A DNA stretch of 64,000 nucleotides from Steroidobacteraceae bacterium (GCA_019683695.1 JADGHX010000004.1:1-64000), one strand, 5' to 3'; counted from the first letter of the stretch, positions 52,442-61,718 are shown. Numbers and translations: made by a program. The notes: generated by a model from the letters alone, not told the origin.

Positions 52442-54601
52442 ATGACACGTAAGCCAAAGCCTCAAGTCCCCGCCAGCAAAAAACGCTCGACTTCCGATCG
52501 CAAGCCGTCGAAGGCCGCCGCGGCCCGCAAGGCCGCGCCTGCGCGGGAAGGGGGCAAGTCCGTGGCTGCCGCGGCGAAGAAGCCGGTTTCCGGCTCGCAT
52601 TCCGCCGCCCACGCAGCGAAGCCCGCAGCGGAAGTGCGTGAAGCGGCGAAGTCCGCTGCTGCGAGTGCCGCGCCTGCCGAGGCCAAGGCGGCGGCGAAGA
52701 ATGCCGCACCTGTTGAAAAGAAAGGCGCCATCGGCCTCTCGCGCCTGCCAGCCATGACCGAAGACCGACAGTCACAGCTCAAGCTCCTCATTGCCCGGGG
52801 CAAGGAACAGGGCTATCTCACGTACGCGCAGGTGAACGACCACCTGCCCTCGGAGATCGTCGACCCCGAGCAGATCGAAGATATCGTCAACACCATCAAC
52901 GACATGGGCATTCCGGTGTACGAAAAGGCGCCGGATACCGAGTCGTTGCTCTCGGCCGAGCCGTCCGCTCCCGCGGATGAGGAAGCCATCGAGGAAGCCG
53001 CCGCAGCGCTTGCCGCGCTCGATGCGGAGCTGGGCCGCACCACCGATCCCGTGCGCATGTACATGCGCGAGATGGGCACGGTGGAGCTGCTCACGCGCGA
53101 AGGCGAGATCCGCATCGCGAAGCGCATCGAGGAAGGCCTCGATGCCGTGCGCGTGGCGCTCTCGAACTATCCGCCGACCTACGATTTCCTGCTGAAGGCG
53201 TATGAGCCGGTGAAGGCCGGCCAGGCACGCCTGGTGGATCTGATCGTCGGGTTCATCGACCCGAATGCGCCGGACGTCATCGCCCAGCCGCAGAACCCCA
53301 CCAAGATGGATCTCGCCGAGCCGGAGGAGGACGCCGACGACAGCGAGGACGAGGAAGCCGCCGAGGACGGCGAGGAAGCCGTGGACACGGGTCCGGATCC
53401 GGAAGAGGCCGCGCGTCGCTTCGCCTCGCTCTCGAAGCTTTACCAGCAGGTGCTCGCCTCCATCGAGAAGGCGGGCCCGAAGGACCCGAAGACGGTCAAG
53501 CTGCGCAAGAAGCTTTCGGCGGAGTTCATGGAGCTGAAGCTCTCGCCGCGCATGTTCGATGCGCTCATCCTCAACCTGCGCACGCACGTGGCGGAAATCC
53601 GTCAGCTCGAGAAGGAGATCATGATCATCTGCGTGCGCGATGCGGGCATGCCGCGCAAGGACTTCATCGCCACGTTCCCGAAGAACGAGACGAGCCCGAA
53701 GTGGCTCGCCCGGCACACCAAGGGCAAGAAGTACTCCGCCGCGCTCCTGAAGTTCAAGGATGAGATCGAGCGCCGGCAGAAGAAGCTCGAGCAGATCGAG
53801 CAGACGTATCACCTGTCGATCAACGACATCAAGGATGTGAATCGCGAGGTGTCGATCGGCGAGGCCAAGGCGCGGCGCGCGAAGAAGGAGATGGTGGAGG
53901 CGAACCTGCGCCTCGTGATCTCCATCGCGAAGAAGTACACCAACCGCGGCCTGCAGTTCCTCGACCTGATCCAGGAAGGCAACATCGGCCTCATGAAGGC
54001 GGTGGACAAGTTCGAATACCGCCGCGGGTACAAGTTCAGCACGTACGCAACGTGGTGGATTCGTCAAGCCATCACGCGCTCGATCGCGGACCAGGCGCGC
54101 ACCATTCGCATCCCGGTCCACATGATCGAGACCATCAACAAGCTGAACCGCATCTCCCGGCAGATGCTGCAGGAGATGGGGCGCGAGCCGACGCCCGAAG
54201 AGCTCGCCGTGCGCATGGAGATGCCCGAGGACAAGGTGCGCAAGGTCCTGAAGATCGCGAAGGAGCCGATCTCGATGGAAACCCCCATCGGGGACGACGA
54301 GGATTCGCATCTCGGGGACTTCATCGAGGACACCTCGGTGGCCTCGCCCATCGATCAGGCCACGATGGAGTCGCTGCGCGAGACCACGCACGCCGTGCTG
54401 GCCCAGCTCACTCCGCGGGAAGCCAAGGTGCTGCGCATGCGCTTCGGCATCGACATGAACACGGATCACACGCTCGAGGAGGTCGGCAAGCAGTTCGACG
54501 TCACGCGCGAGCGCATCCGGCAGATCGAAGCGAAGGCGCTGCGCAAGCTCCGGCATCCGAGCCGCAGCGAGCAGCTCCGCAGCTTCCTGATGGACGACTG
54601 A
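52442..54601 (+). CDS. rpoD: RNA polymerase sigma factor RpoD (sigma70)
   Basis: A 719-residue primary sigma factor. A Lys/Ala-rich N-terminal extension of about 95 residues precedes region 1.1 ([20 protein letters not shown]). Region 1.2 is [20 protein letters not shown], followed by a large non-conserved domain with an acidic run (about 298-320). Region 2 is visible as [20 protein letters not shown] and [15 protein letters not shown], region 4 as [20 protein letters not shown]. The basic N-terminal extension is longer than in E. coli RpoD. Confidence 0.97.
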   Translation: MTRKPKPQVPASKKRSTSDRKPSKAAAARKAAPAREGGKSVAAAAKKPVSGSHSAAHAAKPAAEVREAAKSAAASAAPAEAKAAAKNAAPVEKKGAIGLSRLPAMTEDRQSQLKLLIARGKEQGYLTYAQVNDHLPSEIVDPEQIEDIVNTINDMGIPVYEKAPDTESLLSAEPSAPADEEAIEEAAAALAALDAELGRTTDPVRMYMREMGTVELLTREGEIRIAKRIEEGLDAVRVALSNYPPTYDFLLKAYEPVKAGQARLVDLIVGFIDPNAPDVIAQPQNPTKMDLAEPEEDADDSEDEEAAEDGEEAVDTGPDPEEAARRFASLSKLYQQVLASIEKAGPKDPKTVKLRKKLSAEFMELKLSPRMFDALILNLRTHVAEIRQLEKEIMIICVRDAGMPRKDFIATFPKNETSPKWLARHTKGKKYSAALLKFKDEIERRQKKLEQIEQTYHLSINDIKDVNREVSIGEAKARRAKKEMVEANLRLVISIAKKYTNRGLQFLDLIQEGNIGLMKAVDKFEYRRGYKFSTYATWWIRQAITRSIADQARTIRIPVHMIETINKLNRISRQMLQEMGREPTPEELAVRMEMPEDKVRKVLKIAKEPISMETPIGDDEDSHLGDFIEDTSVASPIDQATMESLRETTHAVLAQLTPREAKVLRMRFGIDMNTDHTLEEVGKQFDVTRERIRQIEAKALRKLRHPSRSEQLRSFLMDD

Positions 54602-54645
54602 GCGCCGCGCTCGGCGCCGGCTTCGCCGCCGGCATCAACGGATGA

Positions 54646-54679
54646 AAGGCCCCGAATGGCACGCGCCGTTCGGGGCCTT
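54646..54679 (+). terminator. rho-independent terminator of rpoD
   Basis: AAGGCCCCGAA (54646-54656) and TTCGGGGCCTT (54669-54679) form a perfect 11-bp stem with a 12-base loop, followed by CTCGTTT, 44 bp after the rpoD stop. Confidence 0.85.
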
Positions 54680-54846
54680 CTCGTTTCCGGAGTCTGAGCT
54701 CGAAGCGCTGTACGCGATTGAACGGCGCGAATGTGCGGCTCGCGTGCAGTTCAAGCCGGAGAGAGAAGGCTCGCGGCTTGCGGCCACAGATGTTGTCGGT
54801 CGCTCTCCGTAGGGACGAGTTTTGCGGAACGGGCCGCCGCTCGCGT

Positions 54847-55668
54847 TTACGGCGCAGAGCGGGTGAGTGTTTCAGGCAGGCCCTTGGCGCCCGTGGTGGT
54901 CGCGCTGTCGAGCCCCTGCACACCACGGAACGTCGCGCCGGTGAAGTCCACGTTCGTGAGGTTCGCGCGAGTGAAGTCCGTGTCGATCAGCTGGGCCTCG
55001 CGCAGGTCCGAGCCGGTGAGGTCGGCCCCGATGAGGCGCGCGCCACTGAAGTCCGCGCGATAGAGCTTCGTGCGCAGCAACCGGGCATCGGTCAGGTCCG
55101 AAAAGCTGAAATCTGCGCGTGAGAAATCCGAGTCCGAGAGGTCCGCCCCGGTGAGGGTGGCGTACGGCAGATTGGCGCGCATGAGTCCCATGGACTGGTT
55201 GCGCATGTCCGCGGCGGCATTCATGTGCGTGAGTGTGGCGTTGGAGAGGTTCGCCTTGCGCAGGTCGCCGATGAGGCGCGCGCCTGACAGGTTCGCGTTG
55301 CTCAGGTTGCTGCCGGCGAGCTGAATCGAAAACATCACCGCCCCGCGGAGCGAGGCTTCCGGAAGCTCCGCGCCTTCCATGAAGCTCACGGTGAGATTGC
55401 ACTGATCCAGCTTCGCGTTAGCGAGCTTCGCACCGTTGAAGACGGACGCGGAGACATTCGCCCCGCGGAAATCCACCCCGCTGAGATCCACATTCGAGAG
55501 ATTCTTCGCGTACAGATTGGCCGGCGCCTTCGGGCTCGACTGCTCCACGGCAGCCACCACCTGCTCACGCGTGAGCTTTTCGTAACCTTCCCATTCTGCT
55601 GCCGCGGGCATTGCGACCAGCGTACCGAACATGAACGCCCGCAGGGTTGAACCTCGCGTGAGCAGCAT
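54847..55668 (-). CDS. exported pentapeptide-repeat protein
   Basis: A 273-residue protein from ATG 55668, behind AGGAGACACGTC. A signal peptide (FMFGTLVAMPAAA) is followed by LTREQVVAAVEQSSPKAPAN and then about 35 pentapeptide repeats of A(D/N)LXX type (NVDLSGVDFRGANVS, GARLIGADLTGSDLREAQLI), forming a quadrilateral beta-helix. Small exported members have unknown roles; DNA-gyrase protection is unlikely for an exported one. Confidence 0.88.
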   Translation of the reverse strand: MLLTRGSTLRAFMFGTLVAMPAAAEWEGYEKLTREQVVAAVEQSSPKAPANLYAKNLSNVDLSGVDFRGANVSASVFNGAKLANAKLDQCNLTVSFMEGAELPEASLRGAVMFSIQLAGSNLSNANLSGARLIGDLRKANLSNATLTHMNAAADMRNQSMGLMRANLPYATLTGADLSDSDFSRADFSFSDLTDARLLRTKLYRADFSGARLIGADLTGSDLREAQLIDTDFTRANLTNVDFTGATFRGVQGLDSATTTGAKGLPETLTRSAP

Positions 55669-55700
55669 GACGTGTCTCCTTGCTGCCGGCTGGCGGCGTC

Positions 55701-56177
55701 TCAAAGCAGATTCGCGTACTGCGCAAGCTCTCCCGTGAAATGCGATGCGTAACCCGGCAGGCTGGATACGAAGGCAAAATCCGCGAACTCGAAACCGGGC
55801 CCGACACAGCAGCCCACGAGCGAGTAGTCACCCTCGCTTCGCGCAGCTTGCCACGTGCCTGCGGGGATGACGCCGATCGGCTCGTGCAACTCACCCGGAC
55901 ACGCCAGCACCCGTCGGGTCAGCACTCGCGCAGACGGATCGTACGCCAGCAGCTCGAGCGGCGCTCCACCGTAGAAGTGCCACACCTCGTCGGAGCTCAC
56001 GACGTGCCAGCGACTCAGTTGGCCGCGCTCCAGCAGGTAGTAGATGGTTGTAAGCGCGTCGCGCGAGCCGCGCGGCGTCTCAACGCGCCCGTGCGCCCGG
56101 TGAACCTCACGATACCACCCGCCCTCCGGGTGAGGCTTCAGCCCGAGGCGCTGGATGAGATTTGATGCAGGCTCCAC
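55701..56177 (-). CDS. cupin-fold protein (DUF985 / cupin_5)
   Basis: A 158-residue protein starting at GTG 56177. The DUF985 pattern is clear: LGLKPHPEGGWYREVHRA, LTTIYYLLERGQLSRWHVV, SDEVWHFYGGAPLELL, GVIPAGTWQAARSEGDYSLV and GCCVGPGFEFADFAFV. Cytoplasmic; the family's structures are cupins of uncertain enzymatic role. 32 bp upstream of the pentapeptide gene on the same strand. Confidence 0.9.
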   Translation of the reverse strand: MEPASNLIQRLGLKPHPEGGWYREVHRAHGRVETPRGSRDALTTIYYLLERGQLSRWHVVSSDEVWHFYGGAPLELLAYDPSARVLTRRVLACPGELHEPIGVIPAGTWQAARSEGDYSLVGCCVGPGFEFADFAFVSSLPGYASHFTGELAQYANLL

Positions 56178-56204
56178 GGCTTCCCCAGCTGCGAATGTTC
56201 CGCT

Positions 56205-56918
56205 TTACAGCGACGCGAGATGCGCGACCACTTCATCGGGCCGCGAAAAGAACGGCGAATGGTCCGTATCGATCGAGAGCACCTTCTCGCAGGGCATGGC
56301 GCTGCACATCAACTGCTGAAGTGCGGGCGTGATGGTGCGATCCCGCTCACAGCCGATGTACACGCGTCTCACGCGCCCGAAGCACTCGTCCGTGAGCTTG
56401 ACGGGCGTTGCGAGCGGCAGTGTCGGCTCCGGCTGCAGCAGCCGCCGGGCCAGCGCCACGTCTTCGTCCGAACAGCAGCCGTAGAACGCGTCCCGAACGA
56501 CCTCTTCGCGAAGCACGGATGATGTCTTGTCGCTGGACATCACCATGTTGGGCGGAACGAGCGAATCGGTCGCCTGCGCCGCCAGATCGAACACGCACTC
56601 TCCGTTGCGCGGCAGGTACGCCGTCAGATACACGAGCGTCCGCACCTTGTCCGGCCGATGCTCGGCCACTTCGCTGATGACGATGCCAGCGCGACTGTGT
56701 CCGACCAGAATCACCGGCTCGGGCTGCGCGTCGATGATCGCGCAGACGAAGTCGCGCCAGCGGGCGAGCGATACGCGGTTCAACGGTGTGCGGTCGCGGC
56801 CGAGCCCCGGCAGATCCGGTGTGACGACAGTGTGACCCAGTGCTTCCAATCTTGGCGCCACCTTGTACCAGCACCAGGCGCCGTGCCATGCGCCGTGAAT
56901 GAGCAGATAGGTACTCAC
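56205..56918 (-). CDS. alpha/beta hydrolase (EstC / SABP2-like)
   Basis: A 237-residue hydrolase. The oxyanion region LLIHGAWHGAWCWYKVAP starts at 5, the nucleophile elbow is VGHSRAG, and the catalytic His lies in DTDHSPFFSRP close to the C-terminus. The pattern fits the esterase/hydroxynitrile-lyase-like group. Start ATG 56918. Ends 27 bp before the cupin gene, probably one transcript. Natural ester unknown. Confidence 0.88.
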   Translation of the reverse strand: MSTYLLIHGAWHGAWCWYKVAPRLEALGHTVVTPDLPGLGRDRTPLNRVSLARWRDFVCAIIDAQPEPVILVGHSRAGIVISEVAEHRPDKVRTLVYLTAYLPRNGECVFDLAAQATDSLVPPNMVMSSDKTSSVLREEVVRDAFYGCCSDEDVALARRLLQPEPTLPLATPVKLTDECFGRVRRVYIGCERDRTITPALQQLMCSAMPCEKVLSIDTDHSPFFSRPDEVVAHLASL

Positions 56919-57010
56919 GAAGATTCACGTTCCGGGTTCATCCGCGCGCATTGAACCATGCGCCGGCACACCGTTCACGCTTCAGCCTTCGCCGGAAAAG
57001 GAGATTGAGC

Positions 57011-57172
57011 ATGCGTCGATTGCTCGGGCTTTCCGGATTTGCGGCACGAGCGAACATTGCGGCTGTCTCAACAAGCTGGCTACCGCGAATCGGGCACGTG
57101 GCGGGTGTTGAAACCTTTTTGCGCCAATCAAGGGAACCACCGCCAGTTGCTGCCCATTCAGCCAACGCGTAG
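57011..57172 (+). CDS. possible 53-residue small protein
   Basis: An ATG placed 7 bases after a perfect AAGGAG opens a 53-codon frame (MRRLLGLSGFAARANIAAVS...) in an otherwise empty 330-bp gap. No known family, no clear membrane helix. The good ribosome binding site is the only support. The rest of 56919-57247 shows no other gene. Confidence 0.25.
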   Translation: MRRLLGLSGFAARANIAAVSTSWLPRIGHVAGVETFLRQSREPPPVAAHSANA

Positions 57173-57247
57173 GCTCCGGAAAGGTTGGCGCGCGGACTCA
57201 AGGTCATGACGACGATCACGTGTCGCAACAGCAGGCGAGAAGCTCAA

Positions 57248-57757
57248 ATGGCCGCGCGGCTCCGCGTGCCGGGAATTCTCCTCGCGGTTTTGACGTGTGC
57301 CCTGGCTCTGTCTCCGCGGGCCATGGCGCAACGCGTAGCAGCGCCGGCGTCCGGGAACAGCGCAGCAGCGGCGGGCGTGTCGGCGGAACAGCCCAGTGCG
57401 TCCAGCGCGGCCAACGCCAGTGCGCAGTCCGCGTCAGCCAGCGGCAATGCAAGCTCGACAACTCACGTGGTCTGCTTCCGGAATTCGATTCAGTGCTTCG
57501 CCGCCAAGGCACCGGCGTCAGGGCCGGCCGCGTCCATGAATCTGCAGGCGCCCTCTGTGCATCAGGTATTCGCGCCGGAAGATCTGCAGCAGAAGTTGCC
57601 GGACCCGGATGAACAGTACGTGTATCAGGAAACGGTGGAAGTCGAAGGCACGCGCCAGGCGCCGGACGTGCCACCCGGCATCATGGCCCTGCCGTGGGCG
57701 GTGATGCATCCCACGCAGGCCTGGCGCATTCTCCTGCCCGTTCCTTCGGCAAAATAG
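57248..57757 (+). CDS. exported hypothetical protein
   Basis: A 169-residue protein. A signal peptide (VPGILLAVLTCALALSPRAMAQ) is followed by a Ser/Ala-rich low-complexity stretch and a short C-terminal part with two cysteines (HVVCFRNSIQCFAAK), VHQVFAPEDLQQKLPDPDEQ and VEVEGTRQAPDVPPGI. An in-frame ATG 14 codons earlier is possible. No family recognised. Next gene starts 5 bp downstream. Confidence 0.6.
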   Translation: MAARLRVPGILLAVLTCALALSPRAMAQRVAAPASGNSAAAAGVSAEQPSASSAANASAQSASASGNASSTTHVVCFRNSIQCFAAKAPASGPAASMNLQAPSVHQVFAPEDLQQKLPDPDEQYVYQETVEVEGTRQAPDVPPGIMALPWAVMHPTQAWRILLPVPSAK

Positions 57758-57762
57758 GCTCG

Positions 57763-58557
57763 ATGACCACTGAGTCCCCGGCGGCGCCTGCGAAGCCGCG
57801 CAGGCCGCGTTATCGCGCCACCGTCAAATCCGTCCAGCGGCTCACGCCACGCATGGTGCGCGTCACGTTCACGAGCCCGGAGCTGGAAGCGTTCGGCTGG
57901 AACGGGCCGGCCGCGCACATCAAGCTGATCTTCGATGATTCCGGCGCGACGGGGGCACCGGCACCCGGCGCGGAAGCGCCCCGCCCCACCATGCGCACGT
58001 ACACACCGCGCCGGTTCGACCGCGACGCTCGCGAGCTGGTGGTGGATTTCGTGCTGCATGGTGAGGGCCCGGCCTCAACGTGGGCCTCGCAGGCGCAGGT
58101 CGGACAGACGCTCACGATTGCGGGGCCGGGCCGCAACTACGTTGTGGACCCCACCGCCGAGTGGTTCCTGCTGGCGGGCGATGACACCGCGATTCCAGCC
58201 ATCTCGACGATCCTGGAAGCGCTGCCCGCCGGCGCGCGGGCAAGCGTGTATCTCGAAGTCGTGGACGCCGGTGAGGAGCACTGCATCCCCGGCGGCCCGA
58301 ACACCACCATTCGCTGGCTGCATCGGGGTGAGGACGCCGCGCGCGCCGGCGAGAAGCTCGAAGCCGCCGTGCGTGCACACGCCTTCCCGCCCACGCGAGG
58401 CCGTGTCTACGTGGCCTGTGAAGCCGGTGCGATGAGGCGCATTCGCCGATTCCTGCTCACGGAGCGCGGATTGCCCGCTGACCACCTCGTGACCCGCGGG
58501 TACTGGAAGCTGGGCGCGACGGATCATCCGGACGGAGACTACGGGCAGGACGTCTGA
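57763..58557 (+). CDS. siderophore-interacting FAD-binding reductase
   Basis: A 264-residue SIP-type flavoprotein that reduces ferric siderophores in the cytoplasm. Motifs: RVTFTSPELEAFGW, the FAD-binding R-x-Y-T motif in MRTYTPRRFDRDARELVVDF, GPASTWASQAQVGQTLTIAGP, and the NAD(P)H part LLAGDDTAIPAISTILEALP. The end LVTRGYWKLGATDHPDGDYG is typical. It may be co-transcribed with the flanking exported proteins. Confidence 0.9.
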   Translation: MTTESPAAPAKPRRPRYRATVKSVQRLTPRMVRVTFTSPELEAFGWNGPAAHIKLIFDDSGATGAPAPGAEAPRPTMRTYTPRRFDRDARELVVDFVLHGEGPASTWASQAQVGQTLTIAGPGRNYVVDPTAEWFLLAGDDTAIPAISTILEALPAGARASVYLEVVDAGEEHCIPGGPNTTIRWLHRGEDAARAGEKLEAAVRAHAFPPTRGRVYVACEAGAMRRIRRFLLTERGLPADHLVTRGYWKLGATDHPDGDYGQDV

Positions 58558-58576
58558 GCCCGTACGAATTCCGACC

Positions 58577-59257
58577 ATGCATCCGAAGATCCTGGCGCTG
58601 GCCGTCGCGGCCAGCCTGCTTCCTGCCGCCCTCACCGTCGCGCAGAGCACGATTCACAGCGTGCCGCTGCCTGCAGCGACCCCACCGGCTGCGCCGCAGG
58701 CACCGAGCGCGGCCGCACTCCAGTGGGTGCAGTCGAACATTGCGAAGTGGCCGGAGGGAACGCGCCGACTGGCCGCGCAGCTCATCACGAAATACGGGCC
58801 GCCCGCAGAGCACTCCGCGCGCCGGCTCGCCTGGTATGACAACGCGCCATGGAAGCGCACCACGTTGTACCGCGAAGGGCCGCGCCACAACTTCGCCAAC
58901 ACTCACCAGGATATCCTCGAGCAGACGGTGAGCTACAAGGTGCCGCCCGAGAAGTTCACCGAACTCGCGCAATTCAACGGCAGTGTCATTGCCGACCGCA
59001 CGCGCGGCGAGCTCACCGCCATCTCCGATGCGGAGGACACGAACTTCCTCGCGCTGAATGTCGCGTACGACATCATTCGCGGGGATCGCACGGTCGAGCA
59101 GGCACGCACGTATTTCGCGCAGATGGTCCGCGCGAAGATGATCGGGGAGCCCGAGCGCGCCCTGCAGGCCTTGAAGTTCACGCCCGCGAAGGCCACGGAC
59201 GCCGCCGATCCGGATGAGCTGGCGCCCCTCATCCGGCACATGAACGACTCGGAGTAA
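58577..59257 (+). CDS. exported hypothetical protein
   Basis: A 226-residue protein with a signal peptide (ILALAVAASLLPAALTVAQS), a Pro/Ala-rich linker, then a domain with conserved-looking LITKYGPPAEHSARRLAWYD, NAPWKRTTLYREGPRHNF, THQDILEQTVSYKVP and FLALNVAYDIIRGDRTVEQA. No catalytic motif recognised. Probably periplasmic. Confidence 0.75.
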   Translation: MHPKILALAVAASLLPAALTVAQSTIHSVPLPAATPPAAPQAPSAAALQWVQSNIAKWPEGTRRLAAQLITKYGPPAEHSARRLAWYDNAPWKRTTLYREGPRHNFANTHQDILEQTVSYKVPPEKFTELAQFNGSVIADRTRGELTAISDAEDTNFLALNVAYDIIRGDRTVEQARTYFAQMVRAKMIGEPERALQALKFTPAKATDAADPDELAPLIRHMNDSE

Positions 59258-59834
59258 CCCCTACCTCTTTCGAGGGACCGGGTTAATCGCCTGCAAGCGG
59301 TTTCCCTGCGGACAGTTTTTATCGATAATTCCGGATCCCGAAGGATCCGTTGTCTGGTCCGAGGCTGCCTCCAATCCGCGAACTGTCCCGGGGCCGCACG
59401 CGTGCGTTGGCGGGCGGGCCCACCCCCTTCAGTCCGTGTCGTCAGGGCAGCCGTGCAGGGGGTGGCGGCGGAAGGGCTCAATCGCCGCCGCCCCAGCTGC
59501 ACCTTGCGGCAGGTCCGCATGGACACACGCAATTTCCGCGGCTGGCCAGGCGCGAACCCAACGGCCAACATCACGCTTCGGTCAGCTGCGGCTCCGCAAG
59601 ATCGCAATGTGTGCCGGTGCTGCGTCCACGGCGTGATCGGCATACCATGCAAGGTGACGCTACGCCGCGGCGTGGCGGCTTATCCAGAGGTTTCCAGCAC
59701 AAAGACTCCCGTTCCGCAGATCCGGCCCCTGCTCCCGTGAAGCGCATTGCGCCGGGCCGGGATTCCTGCGATCACACCGTCCGGTGCGCGCCGGAGGCGT
59801 GATCCCCGGGCGCCACAACGATGAAGGTGCTGCG
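59258..59834. other. intergenic stretch before the GntR regulator
   Basis: 577 bp without a convincing gene. A palindromic CGGATCC-CGA-AGGATCCG (59332-59350) follows an A+T-rich patch (TTTTTATCGATAATT), which could be part of a promoter or terminator. Frames 59350-59802 and similar are Arg/Gly/Pro-rich noise. Confidence 0.35.
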
Positions 59835-60512
59835 ATGAACGAGTCAGCGACCAGGAACGTCATGGCGGAGCCGGCACTCAAGCGCACCTGCATGCGGGAT
59901 CGCATTCGCGACGTTTTGGTCTCCCGCATTCTCGACGGCACTTATCCGGCCGGCACCCAACTGAAGGAACTGACCCTCGCCCGCGAATTCAATGTGAGCC
60001 AGGCGCCGATACGCGAAGCGCTGCGCGAGCTCGAAGGCTCGGGGCTCGTCACGTCGGAACGCTACCGCGGCACCCGTGTGCGCGGCGCGGATCTCGCGGA
60101 GATGCGCGAATCCTACGAGCTGCGCGCCACGCTCGAAGTGCGCGCGGTACAGCTCGCCATTCCGTGCCCGCCCGAGGTGATCGAGCATCTCGAGCAGCGC
60201 ATGGCGGGGATGATCTCGGCGGTCGAGCAGAACGATCCCGAGCAGTACATCGACGAAGCGCTGCGCTTCCACCGAAGACTCATCGAGGCAAGCGGCAACC
60301 GCGTGTTCGTGGATGTGTGGGACTCGCTGCAGTTCGACGTGCGCGGCCGCATCGCCCTGCGCCGCATCGCCGAGCGCGGCGACACGCTCGGGCCGCTCAT
60401 CGAGATGCACCAGCGTCTCATCGAGCGCCTTCTCGTCGGCGACGAGCCGGCGGCCGCGCAATGCATCCGCGCCATTTTCGAGCACGTGTGCTCGGTATTC
60501 AGCGCCGAGTGA
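59835..60512 (+). CDS. GntR-family regulator, FadR subfamily (FCD domain)
   Basis: A 225-residue regulator. The winged helix occupies about 18-82 (RDRIRDVLVSRILDGTYPAG, LAREFNVSQAPIREALRELE, GLVTSERYRGTRVRG). The all-helical FCD effector domain follows (ESYELRATLEVRAVQLAI, RFHRRLIEASGNRVFVDVW with the metal-binding D/H pattern, MHQRLIERLLVGDEPAAAQC). Probably controls carboxylic-acid catabolism; no target is obvious nearby. Confidence 0.9.
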   Translation: MNESATRNVMAEPALKRTCMRDRIRDVLVSRILDGTYPAGTQLKELTLAREFNVSQAPIREALRELEGSGLVTSERYRGTRVRGADLAEMRESYELRATLEVRAVQLAIPCPPEVIEHLEQRMAGMISAVEQNDPEQYIDEALRFHRRLIEASGNRVFVDVWDSLQFDVRGRIALRRIAERGDTLGPLIEMHQRLIERLLVGDEPAAAQCIRAIFEHVCSVFSAE

Positions 60513-60519
60513 CGCGAAC

Positions 60520-60537
60520 GGCTGCCGAAGGGCAGCC
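60520..60537 (+). terminator. hairpin after the GntR gene
   Basis: GGCTGCC-GAAG-GGCAGCC is a perfect 7-bp stem with a GNRA-like loop, 8 bp after the GntR stop. It may end that transcript; a TACAAT (60544-60549) just beyond could be the -10 box of the tRNA gene. Confidence 0.45.
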
Positions 60538-60561
60538 TGCTGATACAATCCGGCCCCGGTT

Positions 60562-60918
60562 GGGCCTGTAGCACAACGGTCAGTGCAGGGGACTCATCTG
60601 CGCAAAAGGTGCCTTCGCGGTGAAAGCCGCGAAGTGGACGGGATGAATTCAGGGAACCCTCACCAGGGCGGCTGAGCGGAACACGGCTCCCCGCGCTGCT
60701 GGCAACCCTGAGCCAAGCCGCCGGTGCACCGGCGGAAGGTGCAGAGACTACCTGAGGGCTTCAAGTGCCCTTGATCACAGGCAACGAGCGTCCCGCACCC
60801 GCGGCGCCCGGCTTCGCAGCCAGACGCACAGGGTGAAGAGATAGTCCACTCCCGCCGGAAACGGTGGGGCTTCGAGTGAATCCCTTGGTTGCAGGTTCGA
60901 ATCCTGCCGGGCCCACCA
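60562..60918 (+). tRNA. tRNA gene with CAU anticodon (probably tRNA-Ile2), interrupted by a group I intron
   Basis: Exon 1 is 60562-60597 and exon 2 is 60879-60918; joined they give a 76-nt tRNA with encoded CCA. Acceptor GGGCCTG pairs with CGGGCCC (one G-U); D arm GCAC/GTGC; anticodon stem GGGGA/TCCCT with loop CT-CAT-AA; variable loop TGGTT; T arm GCAGG/CCTGC with TTCGAAT. CAU can be elongator Met, initiator Met or lysidine-modified Ile2. The first pair is G-C, so it is not an initiator, and the GACTCATAATC...CTTGG pattern resembles tRNA-Ile2. The intron follows anticodon base 36. Confidence 0.88.
60598..60878 (+). ncRNA. group I self-splicing intron (IC3-like) in the tRNA anticodon loop
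   Basis: 281 nt. The 5' exon ends in U and the intron ends in G, as group I splicing needs. P1: exon CAU pairs with GUG at 60609-60611 (internal guide), extended by CU/AG. Core elements in order: P (AATTCAGGGAACC, from 60646), Q (AACCCTGAGCCAAG, 60704-60717), R (GTGCAGAGACTA, 60739-60750), S (AAGAGATAGTCC, 60835-60846). P4 forms from CAGGG/CCCTG, P7 from GACTA/TAGTC. No homing endonuclease frame. CAU recognised by GUG is the same scheme as the Azoarcus tRNA-Ile intron, which is shorter. Confidence 0.93.
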
Positions 60919-60983
60919 CACTCGATCCGTTCGACTGTGTCGGCGATCATGGCCACGCGCTGGCCAACGCCATACGTGACGCA

Positions 60984-61655
60984 GTGTCGCATAAGAATCA
61001 CGAACAGCTCTTTGTTGGCATCGATGTTGGCGGCCAGAAGAAGGGCTTCCACGCAGTCGCCGTGCGTGACTTCGCGATCCTGGGCAAGACCTCCTCCTGT
61101 GACCCGACCGAGATCGCGACCTGGTGCGAGGAAATCGAAGCGACGGTAGTCGCCGTCGATGCACCCATCAGCTGGAGCAGCACCGGGCGCGCGCGCTCTG
61201 CCGAGCGCGCCCTGATGCAAGCAGGTATCTCGTGCTTTTCGACGCCCACGGAGAAGGCAGCGAGAGAACACCCAACAAATCACTTCGGCTGGATGCTTCA
61301 GGGTGCGAAGCTCTACGACGCCCTGGACAGGTCATTCGCACGCTTTGACGGAAACAACGAGCACACTCGGCCGATCTGTTTCGAAACGTTCCCACACGCC
61401 ATCGCGTGCGCTCTGAACGGCGCACCCGTGTCCGCCCGAAACAAGAGCAAGGTGAGGCGCGCACTGCTTGAGAAGGCCGGCGTCTCCTGCGAGTTATTGC
61501 AGAACATCGATTTCGTCGACGCGGGCTTGTGCGCGCTGACGGCCCACTGCTTCGCGCGCCGCCTGATCGAAATGTTCGGAGATCCACTCGAGGGACTTAT
61601 TGTTGTCCCAAGCATGGTGGCCACGTTCGAAGCGCATCAGGCCGCTTCGTGCTGA
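60984..61655 (+). CDS. DUF429 family protein (predicted RNase H-like nuclease)
   Basis: About 223 residues from a GTG at 60984; the open frame runs back through the tRNA, so the start is uncertain. The family core is visible: FVGIDVGGQKKGFHAVAVRD (first acidic residue in GID), VVAVDAPISWS, RSAERALMQAGISCFSTPTE, and RPICFETFPHAIACAL. DUF429 proteins are predicted to have an RNase H fold and are of unknown role. It lies directly behind the intron-bearing tRNA. Confidence 0.75.
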   Translation: MSHKNHEQLFVGIDVGGQKKGFHAVAVRDFAILGKTSSCDPTEIATWCEEIEATVVAVDAPISWSSTGRARSAERALMQAGISCFSTPTEKAAREHPTNHFGWMLQGAKLYDALDRSFARFDGNNEHTRPICFETFPHAIACALNGAPVSARNKSKVRRALLEKAGVSCELLQNIDFVDAGLCALTAHCFARRLIEMFGDPLEGLIVVPSMVATFEAHQAASC

Positions 61656-61718
61656 AACAAACAGCGTTTCTGCGCCGCGTTCGCGTCGCATCCGGAGTCG
61701 CCTGACGTGGGCGTAAGG

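Noticed and set aside
60890..60918. tRNA 3' end as phage/island attachment site
   Set aside because: No second copy of the tRNA 3' end and no integrase gene in the window; cannot be supported here.
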